Below are positions 1-12,300 of a stretch of DNA of 64,000 nucleotides, piece after piece; positions within the stretch are counted from its first letter, which is position 1, and each line of letters opens with the position of its first letter. The position numbers were made by a program, and so were the translations under genes. The notes below the pieces were generated by a model. It was not told the origin of the DNA, made no database searches, and saw only the letters and a list, made by a program, of their open reading frames with translations. Source of the stretch: Hofstenia miamia (taxonomy: Eukaryota > Xenacoelomorpha > Acoela); contig SCFE01000042.1 of assembly GCA_004352715.1 (NCBI GenBank), positions 1,575,979 to 1,639,978 of the forward strand, given 5' to 3'.

Positions 1-29
<29 letters not shown>
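1..29. repeat. (TA)n microsatellite
   Basis: Pure AT dinucleotide run at the window edge. It directly abuts the left end of a Tc1/mariner-type element, which inserts at TA. Confidence 0.95.
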
Positions 30-32
<3 letters not shown>

Positions 33-1278
33 GGCTGCAAAAAAATGAGACTGAACACCTATTTTTTCATGCTTTGTTGAAACGTATTGAGACGTTTTAG
101 AGGAAAACTATAAAAATAAAAGACAACGAGAATTTTGTGAACTTTAAAATGGTCAAACAAAAAAGTTAATTAATTAAACTGGTACTTCGTAATTATTTGA
201 AAACACTTAACAAACTAATTGTTTTGCTTTGCAAAGTTTCTACTTGATTTCTTCGGAATGGAAACGTTAGAACAGCTTGAAAACGCCTTTGCGACATCGC
301 AAATTTCTCGATCAACTTATTTTCGAAAGAAGAAAAGGAAGTGGACGCCCTCGAAAAATTATTGGAAAATTCATTCAGAAAACAGTCGCAATTGCTCTCA
401 AAAATCCCTATATTTCTAAGAAAAAAATTGCAAACCGACTTCAAACTGAAGCCGACATCTCTGTGCAGGAAATCACAGTTCAGAGAACACTGAAAAAAAG
501 TGGAGTTACAAAAATTTGCAGAAAAAATTGACGTCTGATTACAAAAGAACATCAAAAAAGATTAAATTTCGTGAAAGACTGGAAAGACTACACTTTTGAT
601 GATGTTTGGATAACTGATGAGTGCGTATTTCAACTACACAGAAACAATCTACAAGTGTGGTCGTCAAAGAAATGTCCAAGACCAACAAAAGCGGTTCCAA
701 AGTTCGACCAAAAAATTATGGTTTGGGGAGCACTTTCCTATCGTGGGTTTTATTTGAAAATTTTAGACGGAAAAGCCACAATCGACAGTCAAAGATATTG
801 CCAAATTATAGCTGAATTTATGCCTTATGCTGATGCTTTATATGATGATGGATGGATACTCCAACAGGACGGAGCAACCCCGCACACGTCAGCAAAGACA
901 AAAAATTGGTTTTCTGAAAATAATATCCAGTTTTTGCAATGGCCACCAAGTTCTGCTGATCTTTCTCCAATCGAAAACGTGTGGCAGATATTGAAAAATG
1001 ACGTTGAGAAGAAAAATCCGAAAAATATATCCGATTTAAAAGAAAAAATCCAAGAAAGTCAACACATTTTGACATCTGAAATGAAGTCCAATTTAATGAA
1101 ATCAGTTTCAGTTCGTTTGAATGAAGTTATTTCTACAGGAGGAAAACAAATTAGATTTTGATGCTTTTTACTTATAGTCCTTTAATGTATCTTTAAAGTC
1201 TTACCTTTCTTGAGTTGTTACGTTCAGTAGTTCAAAAGTAATATGCCTTTTTTCTAGTCTCATTTTTTTGCAGCCAAC
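30..1278 (+). mobile_element. Tc1/mariner-type DNA transposon, copy 1
   Basis: The ends are inverted repeats of about 23 bp: GTTGGCTGCAAAAAAATGAG at 30-49, mirrored at 1259-1278. A TA dinucleotide flanks each side (28-29, 1279-1280), as expected for the TA target duplication of this superfamily. Inside is a decayed transposase on the plus strand. A second copy in the opposite orientation lies at 21731-22900, and a truncated fragment at 23355-23594, so this is a repeated family. Confidence 0.9.
219..1161 (+). pseudogene. Tc1-like transposase, broken
   Basis: The N-terminal part has helix-turn-helix character (METLEQLENAFATSQIS, then a Lys/Arg-rich stretch with GSGRPRK). The C-terminal part is the DDE catalytic core: WITDECVF (first Asp), LQQDGATPHTS (second Asp) and SPIENVW (Glu). 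Thirty-four residues separate the second Asp from the Glu, the DD34E spacing typical of Tc1. A frameshift near 330-345 joins two reading frames. An in-frame TGA at 529-531 interrupts the protein just before the catalytic core. Compared with the copy at 21.7 kb, a short stretch before the GRPRK motif is deleted. The product should be inactive. Confidence 0.9.
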
Positions 1279-1399
1279 TATATATATGGGCTTTGCAAAA
1301 TTCATTAAGACTCTAAATCTCCTTATCGTCCTATCCTGTCTATGGTTAAAGTTCAAACTCAAACATTATCTAAATAGCTCGATGAACGTCTTAAGTCCT

Positions 1400-2160
1400 T
1401 CATGCCTAGGTCATTTATCCTAGAAGACACATTTCCTCGCAAAATCAAATATATCAATCCTTCTAATAAAGTCATGGTCAGCTACGACATCAAAAGTTTT
1501 TTCACTTCAATTCCTATCTTCAAATCCATCGATCACATTATCAGTCTTACGCCTTCAGATCGGTTTCCCTTTGATAATTCTACTCTTCGAAAATTACTTC
1601 ACCTCGCTTCATCAAATAGCATTTTCTCTTTCAACAATTAAATTTATCAGCAGCATGACCGCATGGCAATGGAATCACCGCTAGGCCCAACATTCGCCAA
1701 CTTTACCATTGACATCATTGAATTCTATACAAAAAATCTTTCTTCGTCCTACTCGCGATACGTCGACGATATCTTTTGTCGAATGGATAATCAAAAATCT
1801 CAACAAGAAATTCACTTCAACTCAAATCAAGCCTGTCGACAGCATCGACATCAAAACCAGCAACATTTCTTTAAGAAAATATCCCATTCCAATATCTCTA
1901 GGCTCTTGTCTTGTTTATAAATTTCCATGTCATAAGGGCGAGCACTTATACATAGGGAGACTAGATGACATCTTTAAACCGAGAACATCCTTACGGTCGT
2001 CTTCGCTCAGAAGTCATTATCAAAGTCATGCCGCCACCTCATCTAATTTTTTAGTCATCATCTGTCATCCATCTTCAAAGGTAGCCGAATCAATCGCAAT
2101 CAAAGAAATTCACCCGTCGCTTAACAATCAAGTCGAAATCAAACTTCACATCTTCTAAGC
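1400..2160 (+). mobile_element. Penelope-like retroelement, internally deleted
   Basis: Reverse-transcriptase motifs of the Penelope type are readable in consecutive pieces: VSYDIKSFFTSIP (motif A), a stop near 1639, MAMESPLGPTFANF (motif B) and YSRYVDDIF (motif C, near 1758-1785). A frame change follows directly. The frame at 1800-2158 then reads LVYKFPCHKGEHLYIGRLDD, which resembles the start of a GIY-YIG endonuclease, the nuclease that follows the RT in this class. The RT-to-nuclease spacer is much too short, so the copy has lost internal sequence. It is dead but diagnostic: an RT followed by GIY-YIG is specific to Penelope-like elements. Confidence 0.8.
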
Positions 2161-2237
2161 AATCAATCATAAGGTCATTCAATCAATCATTTCACTGCAG
2201 TATATAAACTTTATTTTTTAATCACTTTGTATTCTGG

Positions 2238-2266
2238 CTGATGAAGACTAATATTATAGCCAAAAG
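2238..2266 (+). ncRNA. Possible degenerate hammerhead ribozyme of the Penelope-like element
   Basis: CTGATGA (2238-2244) is followed by a short hairpin with stem arms GACTA (2246-2250) and TAGCC (2257-2261), one mismatch, and then AAAA where the catalytic GAAA box would be. Hammerhead ribozymes are known in the terminal repeats of Penelope-like elements, and this sits about 80 bp after the nuclease remnant. The core box is mutated, so activity is unlikely. Confidence 0.35.
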
Positions 2267-2305
2267 TACTACAAATATGTAATTCGTCAACGTGTTCGTT
2301 TTATG

Positions 2306-2307
<2 letters not shown>

Positions 2308-2354
<47 letters not shown>
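2308..2354. repeat. (TA)n microsatellite
   Basis: Uninterrupted AT dinucleotide run directly 3' of the Penelope-like remnant. Confidence 0.95.
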
Positions 2355-2358
<4 letters not shown>

Positions 2359-3844
2359 CCGAAATTACTCTTTGTGTTAAAATATCGAATCTACTCAATC
2401 TAGATTCTTCAATTGAATTCATTTTTGTAGCAAGTATGATGATCACATGTAAAAGGAGAAATTCTCAAACACTGATAAGTAACAAATATGATTAAGCATG
2501 CATTTGCAACGGTACCAGAACTTTAGAAAGTTTCAATTACACCTGGAATTTCTGTCAGGATACAAACTAGGAGGTATTGCTCTCCAATTTATGCAATAAT
2601 TTAAGTAAATTACTATGCAAAACAAATTTGATCAATCTAAAGATCAAATTTAAATTTCAAAACCATCCTATGTCATAACATTGAACATCGATAGATGGGG
2701 TCTATGTGCGTCAACTTAAATCTCCAAGCTCTAATAAATTTAGCATATTCCTTTGCAGTTTAGGAAAAAATAATGGTAAAATATTTTAAAACCTGATTAC
2801 TTGGAACATCAAAACTTAGCTTAAAAAAACTTTTGAATAATTTAAATAAATTTAGGCTGGCCATCTCTGTTCATGTACTACTTTTTAATTAAGGGGAAAT
2901 GAATTATAAACTTCTATGGACAAATTTCGTATATTCTTAAGCAGTTATCAAAGTGTTAATTAATGAAAGTATATGTGAACAATTGACTATCCTATTAATA
3001 TCTATATATTATAGAAAATTATTCTTCATTTTTATATTTGGTAAGTCCCATTTTTTAAGTATTTTAAATGCATTTTTTTACCTAATATATTATTTTCGCC
3101 ATGAACTTAACAATGTATATTTTTCATAAAAATGTCGAAAAATACATTGTTTTCATATATTTCATTTTAAATTATTACTTGTCTACTTTCGTTTTAAGAG
3201 ATTCAATGATTCAAATTTGAAGCATATTTACTTTTATCATAATCAATTTTTAATATAATGTAGTATCTGATAAATAAATATAAAATTTTCCACGACAATA
3301 TTAAAATATATCTGCTCTATTCTAAATTACCTATCTAATCATTCTAATTTCAATTGGGCCAGTTTATGCCCGATAGATTTACCAAAATTACACAAGTGTA
3401 TCAATTCACCTAACTGAATAATGTGAATATAGCCATTTTAATTACTATTACATTAAAATAGCATTAGTTTTATAGCGAGAATATATATATTTATGAAGCA
3501 AACTAGCATTCTTTTAATTTTCATAATTACACTTTTATTTATGGCTTCATCAACTCCAACCTCTAACTATATATTTAATTAAACTCAAAGTTTGGACTTA
3601 AAACTATACACCAAGAAATAGGTCAAATTATTCTCTGTTTATTTCATCTGTTGTATTCTTTGGAAAGCTTCATCTCGCTGAAATAATTCGCAAGAATATT
3701 GAAAGTTAAATGAAAAAATGAATGTCAAGTATACATAGAGCAGGGTGGATTGTTGCTATTTATTAATGTTGCCGAAAACTAATATTAAGAAAATATATCG
3801 GGGTTACTCTACCAGTCAACAGACTGAAGAGTGCGTGTCAACAG
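2355..3844. other. AT-rich sequence without recognised features
   Basis: I found no convincing exon, element end or RNA gene here. It is ordinary AT-rich noncoding sequence running up to a scaffold gap. Confidence 0.6.
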
Positions 3845-4844
3845 NNNNNNNNNNNNNNNNNNNNNNNNNNNNNNNNNNNNNNNNNNNNNNNNNNNNNNNN
3901 NNNNNNNNNNNNNNNNNNNNNNNNNNNNNNNNNNNNNNNNNNNNNNNNNNNNNNNNNNNNNNNNNNNNNNNNNNNNNNNNNNNNNNNNNNNNNNNNNNNN
4001 NNNNNNNNNNNNNNNNNNNNNNNNNNNNNNNNNNNNNNNNNNNNNNNNNNNNNNNNNNNNNNNNNNNNNNNNNNNNNNNNNNNNNNNNNNNNNNNNNNNN
4101 NNNNNNNNNNNNNNNNNNNNNNNNNNNNNNNNNNNNNNNNNNNNNNNNNNNNNNNNNNNNNNNNNNNNNNNNNNNNNNNNNNNNNNNNNNNNNNNNNNNN
4201 NNNNNNNNNNNNNNNNNNNNNNNNNNNNNNNNNNNNNNNNNNNNNNNNNNNNNNNNNNNNNNNNNNNNNNNNNNNNNNNNNNNNNNNNNNNNNNNNNNNN
4301 NNNNNNNNNNNNNNNNNNNNNNNNNNNNNNNNNNNNNNNNNNNNNNNNNNNNNNNNNNNNNNNNNNNNNNNNNNNNNNNNNNNNNNNNNNNNNNNNNNNN
4401 NNNNNNNNNNNNNNNNNNNNNNNNNNNNNNNNNNNNNNNNNNNNNNNNNNNNNNNNNNNNNNNNNNNNNNNNNNNNNNNNNNNNNNNNNNNNNNNNNNNN
4501 NNNNNNNNNNNNNNNNNNNNNNNNNNNNNNNNNNNNNNNNNNNNNNNNNNNNNNNNNNNNNNNNNNNNNNNNNNNNNNNNNNNNNNNNNNNNNNNNNNNN
4601 NNNNNNNNNNNNNNNNNNNNNNNNNNNNNNNNNNNNNNNNNNNNNNNNNNNNNNNNNNNNNNNNNNNNNNNNNNNNNNNNNNNNNNNNNNNNNNNNNNNN
4701 NNNNNNNNNNNNNNNNNNNNNNNNNNNNNNNNNNNNNNNNNNNNNNNNNNNNNNNNNNNNNNNNNNNNNNNNNNNNNNNNNNNNNNNNNNNNNNNNNNNN
4801 NNNNNNNNNNNNNNNNNNNNNNNNNNNNNNNNNNNNNNNNNNNN
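3845..4844. other. Assembly gap (1000 N)
   Basis: Exactly 1000 undetermined bases, so probably a gap of nominal size. Reading frames that run through it are meaningless. Confidence 0.99.
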
Positions 4845-6454
4845 TATAGATATATATTTATGTTTATATACATATGAATTTTATAAGCATTGCATCGACA
4901 CTATCATTCGCTATATAAGACACTTTTTAACGTTTTGTTCAAACTGCGTGGATAAGAATGTTCCTGAGGCAATTAAACCTTTCGATGTGATTTTTTTTAG
5001 TTTTTTCAAGTGCTATAAAATAGTGTACAGCATGAAACCATGACTATAAAATTGGATGATATTTGGAAGATCGTGCGAGTGAAAATAGGGGTAGCCAGCA
5101 AAGTTAAATGGCAACTACATGAAACATGAAAAAGTGTTGTTTTAGAAGTAAAGGCAGTTCTTTAGAACATCTTTTTCAAAATATTTAAAAAAGTTTTTTT
5201 CACTCCACCCTGTTGTGCAAACCCTTTTCTATTTTGATTTTGAGCGTTCGTTCAATAAAGAAAGATGTGGCATGCATTCACCTTGCTGCCGACCTTAACG
5301 ATCATAATGTTGATATCTGTCGCGTAACTGAAAGCTGACTAAACTCAGATATTGATGTCAATTACGTAGCAATCGCTATAAACACAATTCTAACAAAAAG
5401 CATGGCAGAGGGGGTTTGTGTGTTCTTTAAATCATATAATTAAATTGAAAAACTTAAATCTATGCGTATGCAAAGTATAGATGTTATGCAGGTTAGAGCT
5501 CATCTGCAAAATAAAATTCACATTTCCTTGATTGTTTATTATCCAACATCTATTGGCAAAGAACAAGAATATATCTCTCATATTGCTATTCAATGATCCA
5601 CTTCCTTGGCCTCTATCCAAATGCGATTTACAAGACATGTGGCGACTTAAATGATTAAAATACCACCCGTCTTAGTTGAGCCTTTAAACTCAATGATGTT
5701 TAATAAAGAAATACACATGTTGGAAATCAGCTTGACTTTTTTCTCTGCAATGTTGTTCTCTGCTATCATGATGTTCAAACCACACTTTTGACGGTTAAAA
5801 CTGATCACGTTGATATATTGGCTATTTCGTTGCCTAAGTCAAAGCCTGGACGTAATTTATTTATTTCAGAAATCACAATCGTGCAAACAGCATTGCTTTA
5901 ATCCAGGCTTTTCCTAATCTTGATTTCAGCTCCATTACTCACATAAATGATCACAATGCAGTACTTGACCAATTACTCAGTATGACTAATACTGTCCTCT
6001 TCAAAAAGGTAAAATTGCCAAAAACATCCTTTCTACATTTTGCAGTTACAAAGCACCTATTTCGGAGTAAATCATCTACAAAGCGAAGAAGAAACTTTCT
6101 TCAGAAATTCACAAAGGCATATAAATATGATAAGAGATATATCCGTTTTTCTGCTAAGAAATGGTGGCATTATATGAAATATATGTCTGGATGCATTGCT
6201 GAGAAACAAATATGGGTTTCTAACCAAATTCTACGAATTTATTGAACCGGATTCCTCAATTTTTTCCTTAACTCTTCAGTAAGTTAATAACTTACATAAA
6301 AATTTTTAACTAAAACTGGAAGCGATGTTATCCCTATTGGATGTTCAAAAGCTATGCTTACAATTTTGCTCCGATCAAGTAAACAATCATTGTCTATAAA
6401 GGGGTACATTTCCTGAAGTTTTGAAATTTTCAAGTATCGTTTACAGGCTCATAG

Positions 6455-6835
6455 CCAGCATTATCATCAAAGGGAGTCGACACTCATTCAGGAGGGGTTG
6501 ATGGAAATATTGACCATCCTTAAAATTTAAACTAAAATTCACAATTTTAAGTCTATGTTGTATGCATTGCGTGGCGGAATTTTCTGATGGGGTAGGTCAT
6601 CTACTAATGATCACGTGTGTGAACAACAGCGGGGCGAAGTCCAGCGAAAATTTTTAAAAATTCACAAAATGACTTTAAATATGCATTTCACAACATTGTT
6701 GAGAGCAGAAGTACAACAATTGAATTAACAAATTTTCTTTTACATGCTGATTTTTGTTGTCCAGGAGGGGTTGTCTGACCTTCCAGGGGAAGCTTCGCCC
6801 CCCTAACCCGCCCGTGGCTACAAGAATGATTTTCC
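6455..6835. mobile_element. Possible non-autonomous DNA element inside the LINE
   Basis: The block ends in a GC-rich run (CCCCTAACCCGCCCGTGGC near 6801-6819) of the kind seen at hAT-type ends, and it contains two copies of AGGAGGGGTTG (about 6490 and 6763). I could not align a clean opposite terminal repeat, so boundaries and class are uncertain. Confidence 0.25.
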
Positions 6836-7161
6836 TCTACCTGAAAAGTCAAGACTCATAAGGTTAAATTGCCTCCCCCATTTTCATAACGTCTATCTTC
6901 GAACAGCTAGTTTATGACATTTTTATCTGCAAACTTTAGAATAAAAATTATAAATCGCAATCTGCTTGCCTTCCGTAAATTATTCTCAACAGAACACTCA
7001 CTTCTTTGGCTTCTATATAATTGCGGACAATATCAGAAACAAGGTTTTGATTGTCAGGATTTTTGGATTAGATTTAAGCAAGGTGTTTGATCGCATGTGC
7101 CATAGCTTTATTATTAAAACCTCATTTTCTTCAGGATTTTTCATAAGGCTTAGTACCCTAA

Positions 7162-7682
7162 CCCCCCCCCCCTAATCGAAAACAATGCGACTTCCTTGAT
7201 GGTAAAAATTCTAACATTCAGGCAACTTCTCTTGCTGTTCCTCAAAGCTAAATCTTGGGATCAAAAACCCAAGAAATTGTCATTTCGTGCAATCGCAAGG
7301 ATAAATAGCAACGAGCAATCACAGTTTCATCCAAAATAAGAATAAATGGCATCACATTATTGGGAGTTATTCTAATGACAAACTTTGCTTCAAAAACCAT
7401 GTTGTTCACTTAGCTAAGAAACTTACCAGAATTTTTTACCTCATTAAGAAGCTTCTTTCTCCTACTGTTTCTCCTTCTGAATCCCAAAGAATATATAAAT
7501 GTCTCTTTCTTCCTCAGTTGACTTACTGCATTACTGTTTGTTGAGGAACAAATAGACTTGTGTCCTTGATAAAATTCAAAAAGGATTCATGAATTCTAAT
7601 ATCATTTCTAAGTTTATTTCCTGTTTAGAAATTGCCGTTTAGAGATGTAGCACTCTACAACATAATATCCAAATCCACTGAT
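7162..7682. repeat. 521-bp direct repeat, copy 1 (LINE 3' part)
   Basis: Starts with an 11-base C run and contains the 3' part of the decayed LINE. It matches 7887-8407 at a constant offset of 725; I saw a single base difference (CTCCTT versus CTCTTT). Confidence 0.95.
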
Positions 7683-7886
7683 CATTCCTTAAAAGAAATC
7701 ATTCCCAAGCGAGAAAGTTATGCGACAGGTGTGCCTACCCGAACAAAATCCAAGCCTCCAGGACACCTTTAAATATGTTTCCATTTCCAGGCAGATATCT
7801 TAAAATATTTTAATTGTTTATTAGTAAGTCAAATGGAATTTTCTGATTTTTTTAATAAATACGAATTCTAATATATATATATATAN

Positions 7887-8407
7887 CCCCCCCCCCCTAA
7901 TCGAAAACAATGCGACTTCCTTGATGGTAAAAATTCTAACATTCAGGCAACTTCTCTTGCTGTTCCTCAAAGCTAAATCTTGGGATCAAAAACCCAAGAA
8001 ATTGTCATTTCGTGCAATCGCAAGGATAAATAGCAACGAGCAATCACAGTTTCATCCAAAATAAGAATAAATGGCATCACATTATTGGGAGTTATTCTAA
8101 TGACAAACTTTGCTTCAAAAACCATGTTGTTCACTTAGCTAAGAAACTTACCAGAATTTTTTACCTCATTAAGAAGCTTCTTTCTCCTACTGTTTCTCTT
8201 TCTGAATCCCAAAGAATATATAAATGTCTCTTTCTTCCTCAGTTGACTTACTGCATTACTGTTTGTTGAGGAACAAATAGACTTGTGTCCTTGATAAAAT
8301 TCAAAAAGGATTCATGAATTCTAATATCATTTCTAAGTTTATTTCCTGTTTAGAAATTGCCGTTTAGAGATGTAGCACTCTACAACATAATATCCAAATC
8401 CACTGAT
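7887..8407. repeat. 521-bp direct repeat, copy 2, bounded by single Ns
   Basis: Near-identical to 7162-7682. A lone N precedes it (7886, after a short AT run) and a lone N follows it (8408). Sitting exactly between two ambiguity calls suggests an assembly join rather than a biological duplication. Confidence 0.95.
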
Positions 8408-8408
8408 N

Positions 8409-9330
8409 GACAAGTTTTCGAAAATTAAAAATTTAAAAATATATTTAAAGTAAATAGATGTAGATTCTAATTTTAAGAAATGTTTCTCCTCTCTCTTTTC
8501 TATGCTAAGATGTGATTCATAGTCGCATATGGAAAACAATTTAATCACTTACTACTCTCATGTTTTTAAAGCAAAAAATACATAAATTTTAAATATAGGA
8601 AACAATTAAAATGATATATCTGGTGATGATATGCAAATATATTGTGACTACGATTTATGCAGAAAACTACGAAATGCCTATGGACTTAAACTATTCGCTT
8701 GCTCTTTAATAGGCAGAAATTCTATTTTTGCAAACTTTAACTTAACGGATGTGAAATACACATTATTGCTAAAAAACAGCCTTACTGCTGAGGTTATTTA
8801 ATATACATGTAGTTTTGAAAAAATATTCAGAATTTTAATAATTTACTCAACTCACTATTAGTTTATTAAATCTCGAATTCAATTTTATTAATATATAGAT
8901 ATGATCTTCATTAACGCAAATTTCAACGCTACCTGACGTATCCCCTTAATTAGCATAATCTAATTATTGTCATTATTCATAATGGCAGCAAATTAGAAAT
9001 ATTTTTAGATTATTATATCCACCAACGCGTTGATTCAAAAATGTTTTATGTATGTCAATTGAAAAAATGTAGAGCACAAAGATGGATGTGACCCAAATTT
9101 TAAAAATGGTTTACTTTATTTAAAGCTACGTTCCGATAGATTGACATAATTTATCTATTAATAGGTGTCCTAAGTTCCAATTGACCATGTCTATGCGGTA
9201 CATTTATTTTCTGAATCGTAAAAGTAAGCAGCTCCAAACTTTAATAGTATATTTTTCAATTTTCTAAAATTTACGTTAACTGAAATCACAAGAAGAGCTG
9301 ATGAGGCAAATAGTGACAGGTGCTCTGAGA
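8409..9330. other. AT-rich sequence without recognised features
   Basis: No exon, element end or RNA gene could be supported here. Confidence 0.55.
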
Positions 9331-9333
9331 GAC

Positions 9334-12300
9334 CAGACGGGGCCCGGGCCACCAAAAGTGGTGCAGGGCAAATCTGGAAAGTTAAAAAAATTTAAAACAT
9401 ATGTAAAACATCCATATTAAAAACATTAATAAAAATGAAAAACGAATTGTGAATCAAATTCTAAATAATGTGTAACGCCACCATTATGCACACAGTACAA
9501 ATTGGAGGAAAACAGTTAAACCAAATATGCTTTCCTGGCCTTCGGCTTAGCAAAGACTTTTTTTGCTATACTGTAGTCAATGGTCTTAGCTAAATCGCAA
9601 TTATTACAAACCATCCCTAAAGTATTAAACCGAACTTGAGCCCTCGTCTATCGCAAATAACTTTTGATCCTCTTTAACACACTAAACGCACGTTCACATG
9701 AGCCAACTGAAACGGGAAGCGACAAAAAAATAATAAGTGCTGTTACAGTGTTGGGAAATAACCCACCAAGATCAAGCTGTAATTTTCTCTGCATTAAATT
9801 GCGTGGTGTTAGCAACTTAAGCTTCATATTTTCAGCATAAATGTTCTTCAGAAACAACATCTCACCTGACACATCATTGCCATATAGCTCTTGGAACTGC
9901 CAAAGAAATGAGAATCGCTTACAAATGTTGTGCACTGCTTCAAAACGATGAGATAGCCCAGAAATAATTGAGTTCAAAATAACGTAGAACACATTAACCT
10001 TAAACTGCTCCTCAGCAGCATTGTAGTTAACGTTTGTTGGCGTTCGCGTAGCCGAAAAATGGGGAGGAACACTTAGAATAGCAGCAACAACTTTTGACTC
10101 GGCAATTATGTCGTCCAAGCATTCCCGGATTTGTTTACCTCGTTCAAGAGGGCATCAATGTTGTCACGCTCCACATCAAAGGTAGCATCTCTGGCTTCTA
10201 TGATGAGATTCCTTTGATGAACAACTTAACCCATATCGATGATATAATAATATATTAAAAGAATAAGCATACATCTCTGTGCTACACGAAGTTCAGTTCT
10301 TGATTGAGCTGTCAACGTGAGTTCATGCACTTCTTCAAGCGCTTTAGTAATAGCATCTAAGTGATGGGCAACGGGGCGAACACCATCTACTCGAGCAGAC
10401 TAACGAGCTTTTGACATACCATGTAATAAGAATGGCACTTGCTTATTAAGTATCTCCCACCGCTGAGGACTGCTGCTAAACAAGTTATACATGATTCTGC
10501 AGAATCAACGCTTACAAATTGAGTGAGTGATTGGCACAGCTTGAGACAAACAATTCGGGTTCTCTTTGCGGAGAATGGCTTGTGTTCCAGCGTATTTCCC
10601 AGACATATTGGAAGCATTGTCATAGGTTTGGCCGATACAAAATTTAAAATTAAGGCTAAATTTCTTAATCAGCGTATAAGTATACGATCAGCGATTTCTT
10701 TGTCCGATTTCTTCGTAAAATTATCATAAAGAAGGAATCTTTCTTCTATGGTAACACCGTATGGTTTCCATGTCTATATTGACAGCGTATAATAACTGAT
10801 GTTTGCTGTTTGTGTGATGTGTCAGGCGTTCCATCGACCATAATAGAGTAGTACTAAGGTCTCTTTATATCATCGACCAGAGAATTTTGGACAAGGTTCC
10901 CACAGAGTTCTATCAATTCGTTTAGTATATCCCTGCTCAAGTAATGGACTCTCATCCTCTTCTTTGCAATTTTCGACTCCTTGACACTATCTACATGTTC
11001 ACGCAGTAATTCATCATACTCGCTGATTAATTCAATAATCCCAAGAAAATTACCATTCTGATCATCACCAAGAGTGTGTGAAGAACCGAAGAATGATAAG
11101 CCTCTCCTAGCTAGAAAAAGTATGATGCTAATAAATCTTTTCAGAATCTTTTTCAATTTGTCTGCTTCATTATTGAGCTCCTTCAGTAAACTACTGTTAA
11201 CACCACTTTCAGCTATAGTCAATGAAGTAGCATATTTCCAAGATACATAGTTCTGTTTGTGAATATTGGAGGACTCATGAACAGGTATGCGATCCTTCAG
11301 ATTTCTCCAACCCTTCGTTATATTCCAACCACATTCAGAAGCAAGAGTTGTTATTTGAACATCATCTTTATTTTTCATAAAACAAGGAACACAATATATG
11401 GATTGCTTATGCTCACTCCAGCATAGCCAGTCTCTATCTCCCTTTTCGCCATTTGAAAGTGATTTAGAAAGCAGCCGCGTTGGGAAAGACCAATTGTGTG
11501 AGTCCGTTGTAATATTCGTAGAAAATGTGAATTTTGCCATTCGTAAAAGTGCTGTTATATGATCTGAATTTGACTTATTAATACATCCAATATTACTATT
11601 CCATACGCATAGCACAGGCGCGGGTGTTTTGATTTCCTGTGCAATCCAGTTATCCATTTCTATAATAGGCTTAGGCACTGCGATGGTAATGCTTTCAGTA
11701 TTGCTGCTTTCATTATCTACTATTACTGAAGAATTATCCGTGGTGAATTGTAAACTAGAAGCATTGAAAATCTTGTCACTGGCATACATTGCTGAACTGA
11801 TGCAAGTTCAAAACTTCTACGCCGTTTACTAGCACCACTTTTGTACCGCTTCATAGTGTGGTGTCACTCCACCTCAGCAGTGAAAAACATTTCCACTAAA
11901 TTCTTAAGACATTTGTAATTAATAATTGTACACGAATTCAATTGCATAATTTTTTAATTTCCTCACTTAGGTGTCAGGCCATATTTGACAAAACGTGCTA
12001 TTTTAAATATTTGAATTTTCTTTTGCAGTTCTGCTGATTTCTTTATCGTACAAAAGTTTACGCGAGGAACCTGTCTTTTGTTTTTTCTATACGGTACGAA
12101 TTCGTTAGTTTTTGTTTGTAACAAATTACCTGTTTTATTTCTTATAAATATGCTACGATTTTGATATTCCGTTCAATACAGTTTAGTTTACTCTGTTCTC
12201 TTGACCCTGTGAGTTCATTCCATCAGCACTTCGGAAGGTATAGGGATAGGGCCTTTCACACTTGCTCTTCATGTTGTTATTTATTTAATTTATTGCTGCC

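Larger units (their letters stand above)
5220..7770 (+). mobile_element. Decayed LINE (CR1/jockey-like non-LTR retrotransposon)
   Basis: The plus strand shows scattered remnants in the expected order. Near 5310-5430 is an endonuclease-like stretch (ICRVTES, stop, LNSDI, then EGVCVFFKS). A Lys/Arg-rich ORF covers 5982-6245. Near 7060-7100 is an RT motif-A-like block (GLDLSKVFDRM). Near 7200-7260 is a motif-B-like block (SLAVPQS, stop, ILGS), and near 7360 a GITLLGVIL block typical of the region after the catalytic core. Frames change repeatedly and stops are frequent. It is an old, dead copy, and the exact clade cannot be set from this. Confidence 0.65.

Noticed and set aside
193-555. 120-codon minus-strand ORF
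   Set aside because: Antisense of the transposase N-terminal region; the plus strand carries the recognisable motifs.
2222-2495. ORFs over the (TA)n run
   Set aside because: Tyr-Ile repeats from the microsatellite; no coding evidence.
3745-5043. 432-codon ORF
   Set aside because: It runs through a 1000-base N gap; the real sequence at either end has no coding signature.
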